A stretch of 64,000 nucleotides of DNA from Linepithema humile (Eukaryota > Arthropoda > Insecta > Hymenoptera > Formicidae), in assembly GCF_040581485.1 (NCBI RefSeq), contig NC_090130.1, forward strand, positions 14,172,656 to 14,236,655, in the 5' to 3' direction. Within the stretch, counting starts at the first letter, position 1, and each line of letters opens with the position of its first letter. A program made the translations under genes and the position numbers. Below, in pieces: positions 50,548-61,298 of the stretch. The notes under the pieces are model-generated. The model was not told where the DNA came from and ran no database searches. It saw only the letters and a program-made list of their open reading frames with translations.

Positions 50548-50645
50548 TCAGAACAGCCTGGGTTTTTAAATGGCTGCTGTTTGTGTTGATCAATACACTA
50601 TTCGTAACACCGGTCGCGCTTCTCTGAGCGTAACGATACAGGCAA

Positions 50646-51040
50646 CGTTCCGAAATTTACTGCCAGTACTGTAGCGGGATTCGTAATCCTAACGATGTCG
50701 TTATGATATCGTTGCGCAGCTATTACATAATACAAAAAACCTGCGCAACGATACCATAACCACACTCGTTAGGCCGAATTCCCACTGAGCGTGTCACGCG
50801 TCGCGTTATCCATCGCGTCACGAATTAACCAATCAAGACATCCCATTTTATTGCATCATTTGCCGCGCGCATAAAATGGGATATTTTGATTGGTTAATTC
50901 GTGACACGACGGATGACGCCGACGCGTGATGCGCTCAGTGGGAATTTGGCCTTAAGGTTATCAGAATCCCGCTACAGGAAATCTATAATTTACGTTACGT
51001 ATATTGTAGATTTTCAGTACTGACAGTAAATTTCGGAACG
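50646..51040. mobile_element. Three MITEs nested in one another
   Basis: Outer: CGTTCCGAAATTTACTGCC to inverse GGAACG (51040), same unit as 40119-40200. Middle, about 50669-50977: CTGTAGCGGGATTCGTAATC and inverse. Inner, 50772-50951: GGCCGAATTCCCACTGAG and inverse CTCAGTGGGAATTTGGCC, flanked by TTA on both sides (50769-50771, 50952-50954), Harbinger-like. Confidence 0.8.
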
Positions 51041-51107
51041 CAGCCATATAGGACTCTAGTAGCAACCTACCCGGACGAAAGTCCCTAGCGGAGAAGAGAG
51101 CGCTACC

Positions 51108-51345
51108 CATTGAGTTCTATAACATACTGGAGCGAGCCTTTCAGGAGTGGGGATGTCTCCATCGGTCGAAAAAGACAGATAGATTTACGTGAGGCTAGTC
51201 TTCCTTGTCCAGCGTATGTTCTCAGCATAACGTAAAAAGAGACAGAAATCCTCACATTGCTATATGTGTTCTTTTCTAAATCGCGGACGCAGTTTTCTTT
51301 GTTCGGGATAGGAAGGCTCGCTCCAGTACGTTATAGAACTTAATG
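51108..51345. mobile_element. MITE at the GCGCTACC site
   Basis: 238 bp with inverted ends CATTGAGTTCTATAAC and GTTATAGAACTTAATG, arms about 35 bp to GGAGCGAGCC. Flanked by GCGCTACC at 51100-51107 and 51346-51353. Confidence 0.75.
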
Positions 51346-51353
51346 GCGCTACC

Positions 51354-51701
51354 CAAGATCTATAGAGAGAAGGTTACCTCATGCGCAAAAAGGGACGAGC
51401 GGCAAGAGGGGCAAATGCAGAGAGGGACAAGCGGCAAGAGGGGCAAATGCAGAGAGGGGCGAGCGGCAAGAGGGGCAATGATGATCTCATCGGCGAACAG
51501 AAGCTATCTCAGACAGCTACTGTTTGTCGATGAGATCATCATGATCTCCCCTTCCTTCATCGCCCCTTGCCATCAAGCTGTTTCTAGCTCCTCCCTTCCT
51601 TCATCGCTCCTCGCCATCAAGCTGTTTCTAGCTCCCCCTTACTTCATCGTCCCTCGCCCTCAACCGGTTTTACTGAGGTAACCTTCTCTCTATAGATCTT
51701 G
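51354..51701. mobile_element. Minisatellite-bearing MITE, copy 2, inverted
   Basis: 348 bp, inverted copy of 14901-15249. Starts directly after the second GCGCTACC and is followed by a third (51703-51710), so its own duplication is this same 8-mer or a 9-mer. Holds three GCAAGAGGGGCAAATGCAGA units. Confidence 0.85.
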
Positions 51702-51751
51702 AGCGCTACCGACGGTTAGAACCGAAAAGATTTGTGATAATGTAGAGAGGC

Positions 51752-51895
51752 TCAGCGAAAACTAAGGTACTATCAGAGAGAAACCTGAAAGAGGCTACGC
51801 TGCCGTTTTCCGTACGACGCTTTCTCTAGGCCGTACGCTAGTGACGCACGTCCATTTTTGGCCGGCTTAGGAACTAAATAGCCACGTCCATTTTC
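51752..51895. repeat. Inverted copy of the THAP-gene upstream region
   Basis: About 140 bp matching 56796-56930 on the opposite strand (GGCCGGCTTAGGAACTAAAT, CGACGCTTTCTCTAGGCC). Immediately followed by four units of about 30 bp (51886-52000) of the type TTCAATGTCGGTAAAAG. Confidence 0.75.
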
Positions 51896-52149
51896 CATGC
51901 CGATAAAAAAGTCATGTTTATTTTCAGTGTCGATGAAAGAGCTGCATCCATTTTCAATGTCGGTAAAAGAATAACATCTACTTTCAATGCCGATAAAAAG
52001 TTGATTGTATCCGAGCTACAGCCACAATTTATTAAACAGAAATACATTCCGCATATAGATATGTGTGTTATATACTTTGTTAGCAGTGATTTTTTTATTG
52101 AAGCATAATAATATACGTCTTATAATTATTTGTTATTAATAAAGAATTT

Positions 52150-53060
52150 TATGATGTATATTATATCAAAAAGATTGTATTTCCAAAAATATATTATAAA
52201 AAAATCTTTTTAAAAAAATTATATATATTTATTATAAAAAACCTTTCCAAAAAAATTGTACTTTTAAAAAAAGTTGTATATATTAAATAAAAATTTGCTA
52301 CATATTCTGTCTATAAAAGAGGTGATATCAGAAAATGACGCCAAGTTTAAATAAAGAACCTTTCAAAAAAAGTTGCATGTATATCTAATTATTTATTTAA
52401 AAATGATATTTATGTTTATATCTAGTTAATTCTTTTTAAGTATACTTTTTAAAATAATTGCATTTGTATCTAGTTATTTTTTTTATATCTGTATCTAGTT
52501 AAATAAAAAAATTTTTCAAATTTAATCAAAATAAAAAAATATTACAAAATTTTGCAAAAAACTTGGCGCTGCTATAAAATAGCCTTAAAATATTATTATA
52601 CATCTTAAAATATTATAGAGCAATGAAGGCTATTTTATAGCAGCGCCAAGTTTTTTGCGAAATTTTGTAATATTTTTTTATTTTGATTAAATTTGAAAAA
52701 TTTTTTTATTTAACTAGATACAGATATAAAAAAAATAACTAGATACAAATGCAATTATTTTAAAAAGTATACTTAAAAAGAATTAACTAGATATAAACAT
52801 AAATATCATTTTTAAATAAATAATTAGATATACATGCAACTTTTTTTGAAAGGTTCTTTATTTAAACTTGGCGTCATTTTCTGATATCACCTCTTTTATA
52901 GACAGAATATGTAGCAAATTTTTATTTAATATATACAACTTTTTTTAAAAGTACAATTTTTTTGGAAAGGTTTTTTATAATAAATATATATAATTTTTTT
53001 AAAAAGATTTTTTTATAATATATTTTTGGAAATACAATCTTTTTGAAAAGTTTTTTATGA
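52150..53060. repeat. 0.9-kb palindrome
   Basis: Arms of about 440 bp centred near 52595. Both arms hold TATCAGAAAATGACGCCAAG or its inverse; near the middle, GGCTATTTTATAGCAGCGCC and its inverse. The right arm runs on into an expanded tract of TTTTTTGGAAAGGTTTTTT-like units (53060-53340). Confidence 0.8.
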
Positions 53061-53758
53061 TATATACAACTTTTTTTGGAAAGGTTTTTTGTGAGAAAAA
53101 CTTTTTTTTAATATAATATATTTTTGAAAGTACAGTTCTTTGAAAAGGTTTTTTATGAGGAAAACTTTTTAAAAAAAAAACAATTTTTTGGAAAGGTTTT
53201 TTTATGAGGAAAACTTTTTTTTAATATAACAAGGCGTGTACTTGGCGCCCTTTTTTTACCTTTTTTAAAAAAAAGGTTTTTTTGTGAGATATCATTTCTT
53301 TTTTTTAGTAAAAATAATTTTAATAAATATGATTCTTTTTTTTTAGTAAAAATAATGGTAATAATATCCCACCATCACTCCCGTCATATTTTCAATACGA
53401 CAATCCTCTTTTTGATTATAGAAATCTTAATTTATACAAACCTAATAATTTTTTTTTATATTTTACAACATGTTTTATAAGAAAATTATTAGTGATCATA
53501 AAAAGGGTATAAAAAACCATTTGTATTTCTAAGTTATTGCGTTTTTTCATATATAAAAACAGATTACTTTTGATCAAATTTCTGTAAGAATGACAAAAAC
53601 ATCTTTAGCACCTCTAGGCCATTGTCTTTTTTTAATTAGCGTATCGTCAGCTTCAATCCAAGTGTTAGACATTTCTTCTCTATAAACATTACATACCTGC
53701 CGATTCCACCAATGTGCACAAAGTACACTTTCTGTCCACTAACTACAGAATACTAACA

Positions 53759-55642
53759 AGGGAACGTTCACAAGTGTCCCCTCCCCCGATTTGATTTTCC
53801 TTGAAATATGTTGTAAAACATACAATTTGAGGAGACACGTATTTTTTTATAGCGGCCCTAACTCAAATTTAAGGGATCAAACACTCCTTTGAAAAAAAAA
53901 CGATTTTTTTCTTTGTGTGTAACTATCGCCAAAACCGTAGGAGATAAAAAAATATTTCAAATAGAAGTTGTATGGCTTGTAATGGACTTTATAACTGTGT
54001 AGTTAAATTTTCAAAAAATGAAATTTTTTTTAATTTACCCCCACCCCTTGTTATTATTTTTTTAAATTTCAAAATTTTTGTAATGACAAAAGTTGTAGCA
54101 TTTTTTACGCTGAATTCAACCATATATGATTTTATTATGTTTCGAAATCACATCTTTCAAAAATGAGTCATCAGTATCACATTATATGCGTCGCGCTGCA
54201 TGACCGTTTATACCGCACTTGTGTTGTGCATAGTCGCAAAACAAATATAAAAATGACATGTTATTATATATTTGAGAAAGAAAAGTTAACTAAAATTGTT
54301 GCTAAAGCATCTCTTTCACATTACACTCTTATAGATAATCGCTGCATTTCGTGCGCAGCGCGTTGTTATATGCAAGTTAGCTATCAGCGCATATTACACT
54401 TTGAAGTTTTGCTTGCAGTGACCACGGGAAAATAATTTATGAAACGAAAACAGTGAATGAATCAATCTATTCAACATATATCTACCCTGACTCTACCTTC
54501 TTGGCCCGACTTGACTGAGAATGAAATAAAATATAAAATTCTGTACAGTTTACTCTTTTTCAATAATTTTAATATACTGTGATTCTACATGCTATTACAT
54601 TCCACTAAATTACTACGATTTTTTTAAACTATGGTATATAAAATGTATATTATAAGTATAATTATAATATATATAAATAAGCTTATATATATATAAAAGC
54701 TTATTTATTGTATCAATATATTATAATTATACTTATAATATACATTTTATATTTCAAGATTTTATATACCATAGTTTAAAAAAATCGTAATAATTTAATA
54801 GAATGTAGTAGTATGTAGAATATATCGCAGTATATTAAAATTATTGAAAAAGAGTATGTACAGAATTTTATTCATTGTCAGTCAAGTCGGGCCAAGAGAG
54901 TAGAGTCAGGGTGGATATATGTTGAATAGATTGTGATTCATTCACTGTTTTCGTTTCATAAATTATTTTCCCGTGGTCACTGCAAGCAAAACTTCAAAGT
55001 GTAATATGCGCTGATAGCTAACTTGTATATGACAACGCGCTGCATACGAAATGCAGCGATTATCTATAAGAGTGTAATGTGGAAGGGATGCTTTAGCAAC
55101 AATTTTAGTTAACTTTTCTTCCTTAAATATATGATAACATGTCATTTTTATATTTATTTAACGACTATTGCGCAACACAAGTGCGGTATAAACAATGCGT
55201 CATGCAGCGCGACGCATATAATATGATACTGATGACTTATTTTTGAAAGATGCGATTTCGGAACATAATAAAATCATATATGGTTGAATTTAGCGTAAAA
55301 AATGCTACAACTTTTGTCATTACAAAAATTTTGAAATTCGAAAAAATAATACCAAGGGGTAAGAGTAAATTAAAAAAAATTACATTTTTGAAAATCCAAC
55401 TACACAGTTATAAAGCCCATTACAAGCCATACAACTTCTACTTGAAACATTTTTTTATATCTCCTACGGTTTTGGCGATAGTTACACACAAAGAAAAAAC
55501 TCGTTTTCTTCAAAAGGGTGTTTCACCCTTTAAATTTGAGTTAGGGCCGCTATAAAAAAATACGTGTCTTCTCAAATTGTATGTTTTACAACATATTTCA
55601 AGGAGAATCAAATCGGGAGGGGACACTTGTGAACGTTCCCTT
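53759..55642. repeat. 1.9-kb palindrome, arms about 930 bp
   Basis: Ends AGGGAACGTTCACAAGTGTC and inverse. The centre is at about 54690 (AAGCTTATATATATA). Each arm keeps a reading frame (54163-54435 plus, 54963-55145 minus) ending HFEVLLAVTTGK; they are the same sequence seen in both arms. No known domain. Confidence 0.85.
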
Positions 55643-56044
55643 TAAGAGTGTTGTCAGCATGTGTGTTGCTACACTTCTGCACTTCAAGACGAGAAAAATT
55701 TTTTTTATAAAGAATACTATTATTTTGATATACACTATCTCTATTCGTCTCCACAACACGTTACATATACATTTTACGACCGATATTAATTATATCAATG
55801 TGATTAGTGTCATCAAAGCTGCGAGCTGACAGGTCTGAGCGCCGCCATGTTGAAAAAGGACAGACATCTTTTAGAAAAAGAAAGGAAAGAAAAAAGACGC
55901 TCTTATGCGGGAATTGACATTTCACGGGATGTAGAAAAGGACAACCATGTCGCATTTTGATGCTTCTAGTTGACAAAGGAAAAACTTATATATTAGAGAA
56001 GGATGACGAACAGACGACGACGACCAAGCTTACATAGATTTCGG
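55643..56044. other. Unassigned spacer
   Basis: No gene. AAAGGACAGACATC and AAAGGACAACCATG are weak repeats. Confidence 0.35.
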
Positions 56045-56668
56045 CATATTTCGACTTTGGCAAACTTTGGCAAACTTTGGCAATTAATATAGTTTTTTAG
56101 AAAGCATGTACAAAAAAAGTAAAGATACTTTTATTATGTAAATCGCATGTGCTCTATCGATTGAGCCTATTATAAATTCGATCGGTCCACGCATTATTGA
56201 GATATGAAAATCTCGACTCCTATCAGCTCATGTGCTCGCGTAAAGATACACGGTCGGTCTTGCGCTGCGCGTGAACTTGGCGCGAGACACTACCGTGTCT
56301 CTTGATAAATAAATGCAAATGCCAACGTAAGCGCGCGCCGCGCGGCTTCTCAGCGCCATCAGCGCACCTAACGTCAGAAATCGGAACATGGACATTTTAG
56401 CTGGACATTTTTATCGTACTATTTTAGACATTTCGACTTTGGACTATTATAACTTTTTTTCTACAGCACCAACAGTAAAAACAAGCATACTTTTCTTATG
56501 TAATTTGGGTATGCGCTATCGATTGAGCCCAACAACAACTCAATCGGCCCAGCCGTTATTGAGATCCGATAATCTCGGCTCGTCTCAACTTTCGGGCTCG
56601 CGTAAAGATACACGGTCGGTCTTGCGCTGCGCGTGAACTTGGCGCGAGACACTACCGTGTCTCTTGAT
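56045..56668. repeat. Direct repeat of about 260 bp, two units
   Basis: Units at 56045-56308 and about 56395-56668. The first 190 bp have diverged; the last 70 (from GCTCGCGTAAAGATACACGG through GAGACACTACCGTGTCTCTT) are identical. The identical part ends with the hairpin GAGACAC-TACC-GTGTCTC. Confidence 0.75.
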
Positions 56669-57110
56669 GATGTTTATGTATAAGATCTTTTTATAATACA
56701 AAATATATAAATAAATTTTATACCTATATAACAATACATTAAATTTTATTTGATTAAACAAAATTTTATGTATGTATAATAAAATACATATTACATAATG
56801 GACGTGGCTATTTAGTTCCTAAGCCGGCCAAAAATGGACGTGCGTTACTAGCGTACGGCCTAGAGAAAGCGTCGTACGGAAAACGACAGCGTGGCCTCTC
56901 TCGGGTTTCTCTCTGGTAATATAAAACGTGAGTATTCTCACGTCTGCTCACGTTTCCGCCATTTTTGTTCCATTCCTCCACTCCTTGCCTTCTCGCCTTT
57001 GTCACTGAGCTGAGAAGCTTGTGATGATTAGGTTATGGCTTCTAAGCTGCTCGAACTCTGTGTTTACGTGTATTTTGATTATCCGACTGTGAACAAAAAA
57101 AAGATACAAA

Positions 57111-57869
57111 ATGCCTTGCTGCGTTGCGGTCAATTGTACCAATAGAACAGAAAAAGGCGCTCGATTATTTTTGTTTCCTGCGGATAATGTTCGTCGACAG
57201 CAATGGATACGTAATCTCTGCAGAGAGTCTTGGACACCAACCAAATCATCGTGCCTCTGTAAAGTAAGTTTATTCTCTTATATTTCCAATTTACGTAGCT
57301 TTTTCTGTTTGTTTAGAATCATGGATCGTTTTTTAAAGTGTAGTTTAGATTTGTCACCGTTTGAAATTACATAAATATGAATAACTGTAATCAATAAGGA
57401 CATTTATCTTATAAGCAGTTTTTTTATTTCAGAAACATTTTGAAGAATCACAGTTTGAGACTGGTCGAGCAGATAATTGGCGAAAATTAAAACCAAACGC
57501 CATACCAACACTTTTTGATATACCTGATCCACCTGGAATGAATAAAAATGAAACAGATGAACCAAATACAAATGCCACTGCTGAGAAAGACGTAAGTTTC
57601 TATGATACATTACAGTAAGGTAAAAGAGATGATATATTAATTTGTTTGTTTATTTATTTATTTATTATTATTATATTTATGGGCGTGACTAATACTCTTG
57701 TACACATCGTACGAGTGATTAAATATAAACATAAGATTAATGAAAAAATGTACATCTTTCTCAGCAGTGGCATTTGTATTTGGTTCATCTGTTTCATTTT
57801 TATTTATTGCAGGTGGATCAGGGCATCGATCATGTAATTTTTCCCCTAGATGAAAAGCACAAAAAGTGA
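57111..57869 (+). CDS. Small THAP zinc-finger protein
   Basis: Exons 57111-57263 and 57433-57591 join in phase; a third (57813-57869) gives a stop after 18 codons, 122 residues in all. Exon 1: MPCCVAVNCTNRTEKGAR, FLFPAD and QQWIRN. Exon 2: KHFEESQFE and LKPNAIPTLF. This is a complete C2CH THAP finger with Cys at 4/9 spacing, the Phe-Pro, Trp, C-x2-H and closing AIPTLF-type motif. THAP fingers bind DNA and occur both in host regulators and transposases. The third exon overlaps a dispersed repeat (also at 11788), so the true C-terminus may differ; a Harbinger transposase starts 170 bp later and fusion by splicing cannot be ruled out. Intron 2 carries an inverted copy of the exon 2 end. Confidence 0.7.
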
Positions 57870-58494
57870 AAATTTTCACGTGAATTCGACAGTTTTACAA
57901 TCACGCAACTTTTGCTTGTCATAAAAAGTGAACTAATTCACGCGAAACATTTCGGCATGTAACGAGGTACTTAAAATGTGAAAGTTTGGTTTCTTTTCAG
58001 TAATCTATCTAGAATCAATCTAGAAAGCAATAAAAATGGATGTTGCTTTGTGGTTTATTGCTGTAAATTGTGTAAATGAAGACGATGAACGGAAACAGGA
58101 ACGAGAAAGACAGGAACGGCGGAAAATAGGTATTATAAGAAAACGTCTACGCGATACGTCAGATCCTTTCGATTTGTCAGAAACACAATTTCGTTTCTTA
58201 TACAGGTAAGCGATACATTGAATATTTTACATTTTTTTCAGTGATTTTTAATAAGTAATTAATTATTAAAAACTTTTCAGGTTATCAAGACAAGCAACTC
58301 GCATTCTGTGTGAAAATTTAAGACAATGGATTCAGCCCGGAATAAGATCAACTGCCATTTTAACAGAGCTGAAAGTATGTATACCTCCTTTTTTATTCTC
58401 AAATAATTTTAAAATTATCTATTTGCATGCTTTGTTAGGCAATATATATCTCTGTCCTATGTGCAATACGTATCTCTGTATATACAGGATGGGC

Positions 58495-58671
58495 CATTTT
58501 AATCTATGCACCCAAATTTCTCCGTAAATAAGCCAAATACAGAAAAATGGTTCAGACAAAAGTTGTTCAGGACAATGGGGGTCACCTGAACAACTTTTGT
58601 CTGAACCATTTTTCTGTATTTGGCTTACTTACGGAGAAATTTGGGTGCATAGATTAAAATGGCCCACCCTG
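58495..58671. mobile_element. Mariner-type MITE in intron 2
   Basis: 177 bp palindrome, CAGGATGGGCCATTTTAATC and inverse, TA on both sides. Confidence 0.85.
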
Positions 58672-58709
58672 TATGTCACTGTTATCCTTGTAGTCTTATT
58701 AAAACCTAA

Positions 58710-58828
58710 GGCCCTAAGCAGAATGGTTGTCTTGCAAGACTTCAGACACAAGACAGACTTTAAGACACGTAACGCACAATACTGTCTTGTGTCTGGAGTC
58801 TTACAAGACAACCATTCTGCTTAGGGTC
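58710..58828. mobile_element. Palindromic MITE in intron 2
   Basis: 119 bp, GGCCCTAAGCAGAATGGTTG and inverse, flanked by TAA and TTA. 36 bp after the mariner MITE. Confidence 0.75.
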
Positions 58829-60395
58829 TTATAAGGAACAATTGAAGCATCGAAACAACATATGACAAATTAAACAATAATAGTGAAATTCAAAATTAAT
58901 TCTTTTAACTTGTGAGGCTTCTACTTTATATGTAAATTTGCTATAGATCAGTGATCAGTAAAAAATGAATCAATATGTGCAGATTCTGGCAGTATTGAAT
59001 TTTATGGCATCTGGATCCTATCAGAGGCGTGTTGGACAAGATTTCTTGACGTGTATGAGCCAATCTGTTTTTAGTGGAATCTTGCACTTGGTAGTTACTG
59101 CGCTGAATAATCATATGCCAGAATGGATAAAATATCCAACCGAAAGACAAGAAATAGAGATAATAAAGCGTCAGTAAGTACATTAAAAGATTAAGTTATA
59201 TATGTGTGAAAAACAATTATAGGAACTATTTTATTATATTGGATATATATAAACACAGATATTGGGATAATGCAAGATTTCCAGGAGTCACTGGGGCAAT
59301 TGATGGAACGCATATTGCAATCTGGCCCCCACAGAAGGAAAGAGAGCATTTATTTATTAACAGAAAGCTTTATCACTCTTTGAATGTTATGTTGGTAAGT
59401 ATTACAAGTAATGTAAATGTATTCATATATTCGTTGCACGTAAATGTAAATATATATATGTATATACTGTATATACTGCATATACTGCATATATTGTATG
59501 AATATTAATTGTTAATTATGTGATAAACATATGTGAAGGTAAGCGACTATTTTGGCAAAATTTTGTATGTAAGTACTGCTCATGGTGGTCGAACCCATGA
59601 CGCACGAGTATGGGCTTCTTCTGCATTATCCGTTCATTTGGAGGAACGATTTCGGAATGGTGAAACTGGTACATGGTTATTAGGTAATAACGATTATATA
59701 TAATACTTTTTTCTGTTTTTATCGTATTGTATAATGAAATTGAAATATACGAAGCTAACATGTTTCTTTTTTGTGTATAGGTGATTCAGGATATCCGACA
59801 TTGCCGTACTTAATGACACCAAAACTCAACCAAGAACCTGCAACACCTTCGGCACTATATACAGAGGCACACGTGAAAGCTCGATGTCGAAAGATGTATT
59901 GGTGTATTAAAAGGACGGTGGCGATGCCTAAGAAAAGAAAGAGCACTCCATTACAAACCAGAGTTTGCAGGTACATACGTTTCATATTTCGTAGCAAACG
60001 AAAATAGACTGAAATAGATAAAATTCAATTCATTTTAATTTGAATTTAGATTCTTCATCCCTGCAAATGAATTTAAAGGAATGGACTGTGGAAAAAATAA
60101 ATTCTTTATTATCCATTTTTGTTTGCTGGGTTTTTTTGTATGTTATATATATAATTATATTATATATATATTTATAACGTTTGTAACGATGCAGCCCGCT
60201 GCATCGTTACGGCTACGGACCGTACATCGTCCGTAGCCCACCAAGGGCGCATCGCGCGCCGATAAATTTCGCATCAAAAACAGCGGCGGTCAACCGCCGA
60301 AAATCCCCCACACCCGACCGTTCCGAAATTCCGTATTGTGGGGGACTCGCCGCCGAAACCGCCGATGCTTGCCGATTCGAAATCATTCGGCCGCC

Positions 60396-60420
60396 AGCCG
60401 GGTATAAAAGAGGCCCGGCT
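60396..60420 (+). promoter_or_regulatory. LTR TATA box inside an inverted repeat
   Basis: AGCCGGG, then TATAAAAGAGG, then CCCGGCT: the TATA box (60403-60409) sits in the loop of a 7-bp perfect inverted repeat. Transcription should start near 60430-60440. Confidence 0.75.
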
Positions 60421-60442
60421 GAACGTCTTCTCACCAGACTCC

Positions 60443-60731
60443 GTTCGCTGATCGACAGCGAACAAACCTGCTACGAGTGTCCTCGTAGTCCCGACCGAGC
60501 ATACTCGGACTCTATGCCTTTACCAGCACACGAGAATCCTCGTGTACCGCCGAGCGTCCTCGGTATTCTTTGATTCCAGGATACGAATATATTCGTATAC
60601 CCGCCAAGCGTACTTGGTTCCTCCAGGCCACCGAACTCTGTATTGCGGGCATTTCCGCATACCTAGCCAGGTCGCTATTCTAAATTCCGTCTTCGTACGA
60701 GCATCCTCGTACTCCCGCCGAACGTAATCGG
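60443..60731 (+). promoter_or_regulatory. Array of four long-short dyad pairs in the LTR leader
   Basis: Dyads with a 4-base centre: CTACGAGtgtcCTCGTAG (60471), CCGAGcataCTCGG (60495), ACACGAGaatcCTCGTGT (60528), CCGAGcgtcCTCGG (60550), ATACGAAtataTTCGTAT (60581), CCAAGcgtaCTTGG (60604), GTACGAGcatcCTCGTAC (60695), CCGAacgtaaTCGG (60718). Long (7-bp stem) and short (4-5 bp) alternate; within each pair the centres lie 20-22 bp apart. A related GTTCGCTG/CAGCGAAC hairpin precedes them at 60443. They lie just downstream of the predicted start. Confidence 0.8.
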
Positions 60732-60971
60732 CAGCCTAAGTCCGCACACCGCGTTTATTCGCCGGGATTTCATAACGATAATCCGTCCGGCAAGCAACAC
60801 CGCGCCGACCAATCCGCGCCGCCGAATAGTCCGCATCGATCTACGATCGAACAGACTCGCGATACTACGAACGCACTCACCGACGAGCGCTCCGTCTCGT
60901 ACCAACCGTTGCGACACGATCGCCGCGCTTGCGCTCTCGCCGACCGCACCAGGACGCCTCACGTCATACTA

Positions 60972-61298
60972 AATAATTATTCCACCGTCGCCTCAAATAA
61001 TTATTTCATTATTACGATACGCCGCATTGACTTTCACGTATACTTCGCATTTATTTTACGCCGCCTTAAATAATTATTTCGCCGCCGCTCGAATAATTAT
61101 TTCATTTTGCCGATATCTTGCATGTATTTCCACGTGCTTTCGCTCGTATATTTTGCGCCGCTTTAAAATAATTATTTCACCATTGCTTAAATAATTATTT
61201 CGCCTTTGCCGATATCTTGCATTTATTTTCACGTTGCTTTCACTTATATTTTGCGCCGCTTTAAAATAATTATTCCACCGTTGCTCAAATAATTATTT
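60972..61298 (+). repeat. Four 98-bp tandem units, each with two AATAATTATT palindromes
   Basis: AATAATTATT starts at 60972/60996, 61069/61092, 61167/61190 and 61265/61288: 23-24 bp apart in a unit, 97-98 bp between units. Between them run sequences like GCCGATATCTTGCAT and TTTCACGT. In the LTR, so probably part of its regulatory or leader region. Confidence 0.85.

Noticed and set aside
54163..54435. Frame shared with 54963-55145 taken as a gene family
   Set aside because: The two are the same sequence in the arms of a palindrome; no recognised domain.
60213..60962. Several overlapping frames in the G/C-rich block
   Set aside because: They lie in the LTR leader and promoter; frames are long only because stop codons are rare in G/C-rich DNA.
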